Origin: JBJXGF01 sp046153015
GTDB taxonomy: Bacteria > Actinomycetota > Acidimicrobiia > Acidimicrobiales > CAIXPF01
Assembly: GCA_046153015.1 (NCBI GenBank)
Contig: JBJXGF010000285.1
Span: 1 to 37,451, forward strand
DNA: 37,451 nucleotides
Direction: 5' to 3'
The stretch's first letter is position 1; each line of letters starts with the position of its first letter. Shown here piece by piece: positions 1 through 5,600 of this stretch. The position numbers and the translations under genes are program-made. Below the pieces are notes generated by a model. That model worked only from the letters and a program-made list of their open reading frames with translations, was not told the DNA's origin and ran no database searches.

Positions 1-45
1 CTCGCGCCGAGGCCGGGTCCGGCGTCGCCGCCCGGGTGCGGGCGC

Positions 46-1257
46 TCAACGCGGCCGCGCCGCCCGGCGGGCCGCGGCCAGCGGCACGTGATCCGCGAAA
101 CGCATGAGCAGCGAGCCGACGACGGCCAGGATCAGCACGTACGCCGCGGCCAGCGGGCCGAGCTCGGGCTCGACGTTGGCCGCGGCGGCCAGGCTGGCGA
201 TCACGATCGAGAACTCCCCGCGCGGCACGAGCGACAAGCCGGCCCGCAGCCGGCCCCGCGGTCCGATGCCCACCCGCCGCGCCGCCCACCAGCCGGTGCC
301 GGTCTTGGTGGCGACGCCGATCAACGCCAGCGCCGCCGCGGGGGCGAGCACCGGGCGCAGGGCGCCGGGGTCGATCTGGAGCCCGAAGAACACGAAGAAC
401 AGGCCGCCGAACACGTCGCGCACCGGCTGGAGCAGCTCGCGGCTGCGTTCGGCCACTCGTCCGGACAGGGCCACGCCCACGAAGAACGCGGCGACGGCAG
501 CGGACACCTGCACCCGCTCGGCCAGCCCGCCCATCACGAGGGCGACGCCGAGGATGCTGAGCAGCAGCAGCTCCGACGAGCTGGTTTCGAGCATCCGGTT
601 GAACGCGTCCTGCCAGCGGGTGACGACCACGAGCATGGCGGCGATGGCCGCGAGGGCCACGCCCACCGACGCGGCCGCCTCGGTGGGCCCGGCGCCGCCG
701 AGGAGCACGCCGACGAGCGGGAGGTAGGCGGCCATCGCCAAGTCCTCGAGCACGAGGATCGTGAGCACGGTGGAGGTCTCGCGGTTGGCGATGCGGTCGA
801 GGTCGAAGAGCTGCTTGGCGATGATCCCCGACGAGGAGATGTAGGCGACGCCGGCCAGCACGACCGCGGCCACCGGGTCCCAGCCCAGCAGCAGGCCGGC
901 GAGCAGGCCAGGCGCAGCGTTGGCGGCCAGGTCGACCGCCCCGGCCCGCCAGCTGGTGGCGAGGCCGCTGCGCAGCTCGGCGGGGGTGTACTCGAGGCCG
1001 AGGAAGAGCAGCAGCAGGACCACGCCCACGTCGGCGCCCACCCGGATGAACTCGGCGCTGGCCGCCAGCGGGATCACGCTGCCCTCGCCGACGAGCAGGC
1101 CGGCGATCAGGTACAGCGGGATCGACGGCAGGCCGAACCGGGCGGCGAGCCGACCGACAACGGCCAGCGCCACGATCACCGCGCCGAGCTCGGTGAGCAC
1201 GGCGCTGGAGGTCGAGGCGGCGACGAGCGCGTGCGGTGAGAGGAACCCGGCGACCAT
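46..1257 (-). CDS. Cation:proton antiporter, CPA2/Kef-like membrane subunit
   Basis: A 403-residue polytopic membrane protein of the Na+/H+ exchanger family (PF00999), with about 11-12 hydrophobic segments across its length. Family traits are the early 'GLPSIPLYLIAGLLVGEG' segment, a 'FLGLEY' segment and a late 'PRGEFSIVIASLA' helix. It has no C-terminal RCK domain of its own; a separate RCK_C-type protein is encoded 9 bases upstream. That two-gene order matches KhtT-KhtU of Bacillus (K+/H+) and AmhM-AmhT (NH4+ and K+ efflux). The ATG at 1257 directly follows the partner's stop codon. It lies downstream of amtB-glnK in the same direction, so it may be co-transcribed with them. Ion specificity cannot be read from the sequence. 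Confidence 0.9.
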   Translation of the reverse strand: MVAGFLSPHALVAASTSSAVLTELGAVIVALAVVGRLAARFGLPSIPLYLIAGLLVGEGSVIPLAASAEFIRVGADVGVVLLLLFLGLEYTPAELRSGLATSWRAGAVDLAANAAPGLLAGLLLGWDPVAAVVLAGVAYISSSGIIAKQLFDLDRIANRETSTVLTILVLEDLAMAAYLPLVGVLLGGAGPTEAAASVGVALAAIAAMLVVVTRWQDAFNRMLETSSSELLLLSILGVALVMGGLAERVQVSAAVAAFFVGVALSGRVAERSRELLQPVRDVFGGLFFVFFGLQIDPGALRPVLAPAAALALIGVATKTGTGWWAARRVGIGPRGRLRAGLSLVPRGEFSIVIASLAAAANVEPELGPLAAAYVLILAVVGSLLMRFADHVPLAAARRAARPR

Positions 1258-1266
1258 CCCCGGGGA

Positions 1267-1746
1267 TCAGCGGGTGAGCAGCTCGGCCGCGGCGCGGACC
1301 CCGGCGAAGGAGCCGATGACGAGCACCACGTCGCCGGGCTCGAAGAGGAGCTCGGGGCCGGGGCCGGGCAGCGACCGACCGGCCCGGATCACCGCCACCA
1401 CCGAGGCGCCGGTGGCGGTGCGGACCCGGCCGTCCTCGATGGTGCGGCCGGTGAGCCCGCCCCGCTCGGGCATCGTGACCCATTCGATGGCGAGGCCCTC
1501 GACCTCGTGGCGGAGATCGCTCAGCCGCTCGGTGAGCTTGGTGCCGCCGAGCAGCTCGACGACGACCGCCGCCTCCTCGCCGGTGAGCTCCACGCTGGCC
1601 CGGGTGGCGTCCGGGTCGAGGTCGTCGTAGACCACGAACTCCCGGCGGCGGTCGCGGCGGGCGACGATGGCGAGCCGGTCGCCCGCCTCGGTGGTCAGCT
1701 CGTAGCGCGACCCGACCCCCGGCAGCGGCGTCTCGAAAATCTCCAT
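1267..1746 (-). CDS. RCK_C (TrkA-C) regulatory subunit of the antiporter, KhtT/AmhM-like
   Basis: A 159-residue cytoplasmic protein. Residues 1-75 form the small N-terminal domain typical of KhtT; the rest reads as a TrkA-C/RCK_C domain ('GLTGRTIEDGRVRTATGASV', then 'LFEPGDVVLVIG'). Family members gate the paired antiporter, and KhtT responds to c-di-AMP and pH. I start it at the ATG at 1746 ('MEIFETPLPG'), not at an in-frame codon 27 bases further upstream. Residues before MEIFE look non-conserved, and a -10-like CATGAT sits 6 bases before this ATG, suggesting a leaderless transcript in addition to readthrough from glnK 45 bases upstream. Confidence 0.85.
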   Translation of the reverse strand: MEIFETPLPGVGSRYELTTEAGDRLAIVARRDRRREFVVYDDLDPDATRASVELTGEEAAVVVELLGGTKLTERLSDLRHEVEGLAIEWVTMPERGGLTGRTIEDGRVRTATGASVVAVIRAGRSLPGPGPELLFEPGDVVLVIGSFAGVRAAAELLTR

Positions 1747-1791
1747 CCGTGCATCATGGGCCCTCCGGCCCACGGTCCGGAAGCGGGGCGA

Positions 1792-2130
1792 TCAGATGGC
1801 GCCGAGGTCACGCTCGCCGGTGCGGATCCGCACCGCCTCCTCGACCTCGCCGATCCAGATCTTGCCGTCTCCGATCTTGGCCGTCCTCGCCGCGTCGGCC
1901 AGCGTGGCCGCCACCCGCTCGGCGTCGAACACGTCGACCAGCACCTCGATCTTGAGCTTGGGGTTGAACTCGACCGTGTACTCCGCGCCCCGGTAGACCT
2001 CGGTGTGGCCGCCCTGGCGGCCGAAGCCCTTGACCTCGGTGACGGTCACGCCGTGCACCCCGGCGCCTTTCAGGGCCTCGATCACCTCGTCGAGCCTGAA
2101 GGGCCGGATGACCGCAGTGATCAGCTTCAT
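1792..2130 (-). CDS. glnK: Nitrogen regulatory protein P-II (GlnK type)
   Basis: A 112-residue PII protein of the usual length. It starts with the canonical 'MKLITAVIRPFRLDEV' strand and carries the T-loop with Tyr51 in 'YRGAEYTVEF', the residue modified by uridylylation or, in actinomycetes, adenylylation. The B-loop 'TAKIGDGKIWI' and the C-terminal 'RIRTGERDLGAI' are intact. PII trimers bind ATP/ADP and 2-oxoglutarate and plug AmtB when nitrogen is plentiful. The gene begins 12 bases after the amtB stop, so the two are one operon. The glnD gene that often follows in actinomycetes is absent; an antiporter pair follows instead. Confidence 0.97.
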   Translation of the reverse strand: MKLITAVIRPFRLDEVIEALKGAGVHGVTVTEVKGFGRQGGHTEVYRGAEYTVEFNPKLKIEVLVDVFDAERVAATLADAARTAKIGDGKIWIGEVEEAVRIRTGERDLGAI

Positions 2131-2142
2131 GCCGGGTGCGCC

Positions 2143-3396
2143 CTACGAGGCGTACGCCGTCTCGGCGTGCTGCGAGAGGTCGAGCCCGGTGTCCTCGGCT
2201 TCGGCGTCGACCCGCAGCCCCAAAGTGAGGTCGATCGCCTTGGCGATGACGAAGGTGGCGACCGCCGAGTAGACGAGGGCCGAGGCCACGGCCACGACCT
2301 GGTCGAGGAGCAGGTCGGCGCCGCCGCCGAAGAACAGCCCGTCGCTGCCGAGGCCGGTGGCGGACTTGTCGGCGAAGAAGCCGAGCAGGATCGATCCGAT
2401 GACCCCGCCCACGAGGTGCACGGCGATCACGTCGAGGCTGTCGTCGAGCTTGAGCGCCCGCTTGATGCCGATGGCGAGGTAGCAGACCACCCCGGCCACC
2501 GCGCCGATGATGATCGGCGACATCCCGCCCACGAAGCCGGCGCAGGGGGTGATCGCCACGAGCCCCGCCACCGCGCCCGAGGCGCCGCCCAGGGTGGTGG
2601 CGTGCCCGCCGACGACGCGCTCGGCGAGCAGCCAGCTGAGCATGGCCGCCGAGGCCGCGAGGCTGGTGTTCACCAGGGCCTGAGCCGCCTGGGTGTTGGC
2701 CGCGCCGGCCGAGCCGGCGTTGAAGCCGAACCAGCCGAACCACAGGATGCCGGTGCCGATCAGCGTGAGCGGCAGGTTGTGCGGGGGCATGGGGTGCTCG
2801 GGGTAGCCGTTGCGCCGCCCGATGATCGTCACCACCACCAGCGCGGCCACGCCGGCGTTGATGTGGATGGCCGTGCCGCCGGCGAAGTCCAGCGCGCCCC
2901 GCTCGAAGAGCCAGCCCGTCGGCGAGAACACCCAGTGGGCCACCGGGGAGTACACGAGCACCGACCACAGCCCGATCAGCAGGAGATACGAGCCGAACTT
3001 CAGCCGGTCGGCGGTGGCCCCGGTGATCAGGGCGGGGGTGATGATGGCGAACATCATCTGGAACCCGAAGAACACGATGGGCGGCACGGTCAGGAAATCG
3101 AGCCCGGGCAGGGAGTTGAGCAGGCCGCCCTCGGCGTCGAAGGCGGTAATGCCCTTCATGAACGCGAAATCGAAGTTGCCGATCAGGCCGCCGGCGTCGC
3201 CGAAGGCCAACGAGAACCCGACCACCGCCCACAGCACGCCGATCAGGCCCATGGCGACCACGTTCTGGATCAGCATGCCCAGCACGTGCTTCGCCCGGAC
3301 CATGCCGCCATAGAACAGCGCCAAGCCCGGCGTCATGAACAGCACCAGCGCGCTCGAGGTCAACATCCAGGCGGTATCGCCGGCATTGACTTCCAC
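2143..3396 (-). CDS. amtB: Ammonium transporter AmtB
   Basis: A 417-residue Amt/MEP channel of about 11 TM segments, normal family length. The twin pore histidines are visible in 'GGTAIHINAG' and 'DVIAVHLVGG'. The N-terminal segment 'LALFYGGMVRAKHVLGM' is a family signature. The GTG start at 3396 is set by a strong Shine-Dalgarno sequence (GGGAGG, four bases upstream). It conducts ammonium across the inner membrane and is blocked by GlnK, encoded next. The 194-bp gap before it separates it from the divergent yibE/F-type gene and contains a GlnR-like half-site pair (see separate entry). Confidence 0.97.
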   Translation of the reverse strand: MEVNAGDTAWMLTSSALVLFMTPGLALFYGGMVRAKHVLGMLIQNVVAMGLIGVLWAVVGFSLAFGDAGGLIGNFDFAFMKGITAFDAEGGLLNSLPGLDFLTVPPIVFFGFQMMFAIITPALITGATADRLKFGSYLLLIGLWSVLVYSPVAHWVFSPTGWLFERGALDFAGGTAIHINAGVAALVVVTIIGRRNGYPEHPMPPHNLPLTLIGTGILWFGWFGFNAGSAGAANTQAAQALVNTSLAASAAMLSWLLAERVVGGHATTLGGASGAVAGLVAITPCAGFVGGMSPIIIGAVAGVVCYLAIGIKRALKLDDSLDVIAVHLVGGVIGSILLGFFADKSATGLGSDGLFFGGGADLLLDQVVAVASALVYSAVATFVIAKAIDLTLGLRVDAEAEDTGLDLSQHAETAYAS

Positions 3397-3441
3397 GTTG
3401 CCTCCCGTCGGTCGAAACGGCAGACAGACTCGAAGGCGAAT

Positions 3442-3457
3442 GTTTCCTGCGCGTTTC
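3442..3457 (-). promoter_or_regulatory. Candidate GlnR-type nitrogen control site upstream of amtB
   Basis: On the minus strand the sequence reads GAAAC-N6-GAAAC, 46 bases upstream of the amtB start. The GAAAC half-site with N6 spacing matches half of the actinobacterial GlnR box, which alternates gTnAC and GaAAC every 11 bases. Only two half-sites are good; the flanking positions expected for a full four-part box do not match. No glnR gene lies in the window, so this rests on motif and context only. Confidence 0.3.
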
Positions 3458-3590
3458 CCGACGCAGTCGCGATGATGAACTCGGTCTGAAGCGCATCAAC
3501 CGCGCGTACGTCAGCCTAGGACGGCGCTGTCTGCCCGGTCGCAGGGCTCGGCAAGGGGCGCCGGCGGCCGCCGCTAGGGTTCGCTCCGAC

Positions 3591-4826
3591 GTGGACCATG
3601 CGCACCGGCACAGCGATCAGCACAGTCACGGTGAGGCCGCCTTCCCCGGCGGTTGGCGCGCCTGGTGGGCCGACCAGCGCCTGCGGGCCGTGCTGGCCGG
3701 CGTGGCGGCGGCCGCCGTCGCCACCCTGGCCGGGGTCGTGGCGCTGTGGCCGGGCGGGGAGGGGCGGGCCGAGGCCACGGCGAGAGCGGGCGAGATCGGC
3801 CTGGCCAGCGAGCGGCTGGCGGCCCGCGTCCACTCGGTGACCGACGCCACGTGCCCGTACTCGCCGGCCGAGCGGCCCGAGGTGTGCCGCACCGTGACGG
3901 TGACGCCGCAGGAGGGGCCCGACGCCGGCCGCCCCATCCGCCTCGGCGAGTACAACCTCAGCCAGCCGAACACGGCGCCGGACCTCCGGGTCGGCGACCG
4001 CCTGATGGTCGGCTACGAGCCCTCGACGCAGTCGTACTTCTACGCCGACCGCGACCGCCGGCAGCTGCTGGTGATCCTCGCCGTGGTGTTCGCCGGCGTG
4101 GTCGTGTCGCTCGGCCGGGCGCGGGGTGCGCTGGCGCTCGTGGGCATGGCGCTCACCGTGGTGGTGCTGGTCGCCTTCGTGGCGCCGGCGGTGCTCGACG
4201 GGCACGACCCCGTGCTGGTGGCCGCGGTCGCCGCCGCGGCGGTGGCCTTCATCAGCCTCTTCCTCACCCACGGGGTGTCGCCGACCACCACGGTGGCGCT
4301 GGCCGGCACGCTCTGCTCGCTGGCGCTGACGCTCGCCGTCACGTCGTTCTTCTTCGCCGCCGCCCGGTTCAGCGGCCTGGCCAGCGAGGAAGCCCTCGCC
4401 CTGCCGAGCCTGGTCGGGGGCATCGACCTGCCGGGGCTGGTGCTGGCCGGCGCCCTCCTCGGCGCGCTCGGCGCGCTCGACGACGTGACCGTCACCCAGG
4501 TGGCGGCGGTCGCGGAGCTCCACCGGCGCAGCCCGCAGCTCAGCCGGGCCGAGCTGCTGTCGTCGGGCGTGCGGGTGGGGCGGGAGCACATCGCCTCCAC
4601 GGTCAACACGCTGCTGCTGGCCTACGCCGGGGCGAGCATGCCGCTGCTGCTGATCTTCGCGGTGTCCACCCAGTCCTTGGGCACGGTGGCGAACAGCGAG
4701 CTGATCGCGGTGGAGGTCGTGCGCACCCTGTGCGGCTCGATCGGCCTGGTGGCGGCGGTGCCGATCACCACCGCGCTGGCTGCCCTGCTGCTCGGCGCGC
4801 CGGCGCGCGCCGAGCATGCGGCCTGA
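3591..4826 (+). CDS. YibE/F family membrane protein with His-rich N-terminus
   Basis: A 411-residue integral membrane protein of the YibE/F family (PF07907). It has a short cytoplasmic tail, one TM helix around residues 31-50, an extracytoplasmic segment to about residue 155 with Cys in 'ATCPYSP' and 'EVCRTV', and then about six or seven TM helices. The stretch 'LGALGALDDVTVTQVAAVAEL' near residue 300 is the conserved family core. The function of the family is unknown. The first 13 residues contain five His (MDHAHRHSDQHSH), unusual for the family and suggestive of metal binding. The GTG start lies 10 bases after a TAGGGT hexamer, with no good Shine-Dalgarno sequence. It is convergent with a metal-responsive operon 35 bases downstream. 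Confidence 0.85.
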   Translation: MDHAHRHSDQHSHGEAAFPGGWRAWWADQRLRAVLAGVAAAAVATLAGVVALWPGGEGRAEATARAGEIGLASERLAARVHSVTDATCPYSPAERPEVCRTVTVTPQEGPDAGRPIRLGEYNLSQPNTAPDLRVGDRLMVGYEPSTQSYFYADRDRRQLLVILAVVFAGVVVSLGRARGALALVGMALTVVVLVAFVAPAVLDGHDPVLVAAVAAAAVAFISLFLTHGVSPTTTVALAGTLCSLALTLAVTSFFFAAARFSGLASEEALALPSLVGGIDLPGLVLAGALLGALGALDDVTVTQVAAVAELHRRSPQLSRAELLSSGVRVGREHIASTVNTLLLAYAGASMPLLLIFAVSTQSLGTVANSELIAVEVVRTLCGSIGLVAAVPITTALAALLLGAPARAEHAA

Positions 4827-4839
4827 CTCACCCAGTCAG
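4823..4839 (+). terminator. Short hairpin between convergent genes
   Basis: CTGACT-CACCC-AGTCAG forms a 6-bp stem with a 5-base loop. It overlaps the stop codon of the YibE/F gene and lies just beyond the end of the convergent His-rich gene. There is no U-tract. It could act as a weak bidirectional terminator. Confidence 0.3.
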
Positions 4840-4861
4840 CGGCAGGCCGGCGCCGGGCGGC

Positions 4862-5161
4862 TCAGTGCTCGCACCAATGGTCGTCGTGCCAGAAGTGGCG
4901 GTGGCCGTCGTGGGCGTAGTCGGTGTGGTGCCCGTGCTCGACGGCCTCGTGTCCGCAGCCCTCGCCGTGGACGTGGTCGCCGTGCTCGGCGTGGGGCACG
5001 TGGGCTTCGAGGCGGCACTCGTCCCAGTGCTCGCCGTGGGCGCGGTGCACGTGGCCGTCGTGCAGGTAGTCGGTGTGGTCCCCGTGGGCGACGGCGACGT
5101 GGCCGCAGGCATCGGAATGGGCGTGCCCGTGCTCAGCGTGGTTCGTGCACGTGTCGGTCAT
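4862..5161 (-). CDS. Small His-rich metal-binding protein with internal duplication
   Basis: A 99-residue soluble protein with 27 His and 5 Cys and no signal peptide. It is built from two copies of a ~50-residue unit (about 7-49 and 56-98). Each copy contains an HAEHG motif, a CGH motif, 'AVxHGxH', 'HTDY' and 'HDGHxH'. I recognise the general type (small His/Cys-rich actinobacterial protein beside an ArsR gene) but not a named family. I choose the ATG at 5161 because an AAGGAG lies at proper distance and the sequence upstream is the end of arsR. The start overlaps the arsR gene by 29 bases, so translation is probably coupled. Likely role: cytoplasmic binding or buffering of zinc or a similar metal under ArsR control (inference). 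Confidence 0.8.
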   Translation of the reverse strand: MTDTCTNHAEHGHAHSDACGHVAVAHGDHTDYLHDGHVHRAHGEHWDECRLEAHVPHAEHGDHVHGEGCGHEAVEHGHHTDYAHDGHRHFWHDDHWCEH

Positions 5162-5531
5162 GGTGGGCTCCTTCCTTGGAGGCATGTTCGAGGGCGTCGA
5201 CCACGATGTGGGCAACGTGGTCGTCGGCGAGGGAGTAGGCGACCTCCCGGCCGCGTCGTTCGGTCTGGAGCAGCTCGACGCTGCGCAGCACCCGCAGGTG
5301 CTGAGACACGAGCGGCTGGCTGGCGCCGGTCGCGTCGACCAGCTCGTGCACGCAGTGCGGCCCCTTCGCCAGCGCGGCCAACAGCGCCAGCCGCAACGGG
5401 TGCGCCATGGCCTTGAGCAACCGGGCGCCCTCGTCGAACACCGCGCTGTCTGGGCCGACTGCGCCGACTGCGCTCACTGCGCTCACTGCGCCGTTTGCGC
5501 TCGCTGCGCCGAGGACGCACGACTCACTCAT
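5133..5531 (-). CDS. ArsR/SmtB-family metal-sensing repressor
   Basis: A 132-residue winged-helix repressor. The HTH core runs from 'LLKAMAHPLRLALLAAL' through the recognition helix 'SQPLVSQHLRVLRSVEL' to the wing 'ERRGREVAYSL'. The C-terminal helix reads 'DDHVAHIVVDALEHASKE'. It keeps Asp103, His105 and His116 in the spacing of the alpha-5 zinc site of SmtB/CzrA, while the fourth ligand position is Lys; a nearby Glu or the His-rich tail (GAHHDRHVHE) may substitute. Residues 10-27 are a low-complexity Ala-Val-Ser/Gly repeat encoded by 9-bp units. The ATG lies 9 bases after a perfect TATAAT, so the mRNA is leaderless or nearly so, which supports this start. It probably represses itself and the overlapping His-rich gene. 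Confidence 0.92.
   Translation of the reverse strand: MSESCVLGAASANGAVSAVSAVGAVGPDSAVFDEGARLLKAMAHPLRLALLAALAKGPHCVHELVDATGASQPLVSQHLRVLRSVELLQTERRGREVAYSLADDHVAHIVVDALEHASKEGAHHDRHVHEPR
5455..5508 (-). repeat. 9-bp tandem repeat inside arsR
   Basis: Six imperfect 9-bp units (consensus C[CT][GC]ACTGCG on the plus strand, two later units more diverged) follow one another and encode an Ala-Val-Gly/Ser run in the ArsR N-terminus. Because the unit is a multiple of three, copy-number change would keep the frame. Confidence 0.7.
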
Positions 5532-5534
5532 AGC

Positions 5535-5556
5535 GAAGTCATTATATGGTGACCTC
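5535..5556. promoter_or_regulatory. Candidate ArsR operator overlapping its -10 element
   Basis: A 22-bp imperfect palindrome, GAGGTCA-N8-TGACTTC on the minus strand, with 8 of 11 base pairs matching. It covers the TATAAT of the arsR promoter, the place where a self-repressing ArsR protein would bind. The centre is A+T-rich, unlike the surrounding DNA. Confidence 0.6.
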
Positions 5557-5571
5557 GCGATGTGTTGTCAA
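5541..5571 (-). promoter_or_regulatory. arsR promoter with consensus hexamers
   Basis: On the minus strand TTGACA (5566-5571) and TATAAT (5541-5546) are separated by 19 bases. Both hexamers are perfect sigma-70 consensus, the best promoter in the window; the spacer is two bases longer than optimal. The arsR ATG follows the -10 by only 9 bases, so the transcript should start within a few bases of the start codon. Confidence 0.75.
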
Positions 5572-5600
5572 CGGCCAGGAAGGGGAACTCGCGAGGCGGC

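Noticed and set aside
3..107. Possible tail of a plus-strand gene entering from the left edge, convergent with the antiporter
   Set aside because: The frame is open from the edge to a TGA at 105-107, but only ~34 low-complexity residues are visible and they match nothing I recognise.
1507..3489. 660-codon plus-strand open frame
   Set aside because: It lies opposite khtT, glnK and amtB, all clearly recognisable, and its product is a His/Glu/Asp/Arg-rich sequence typical of antisense frames in GC-rich DNA.
4823..5112. Other minus-strand frames over the His-rich gene (Thr-rich product)
   Set aside because: Frame-shifted reading of the same CAC/GAC-rich DNA; only the frame starting at 5161 has a ribosome-binding site.
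5455..5508. CRISPR-like or regulatory repeat array
   Set aside because: Units are 9 bp without spacers and lie in a coding frame, so this is a simple coding tandem repeat.
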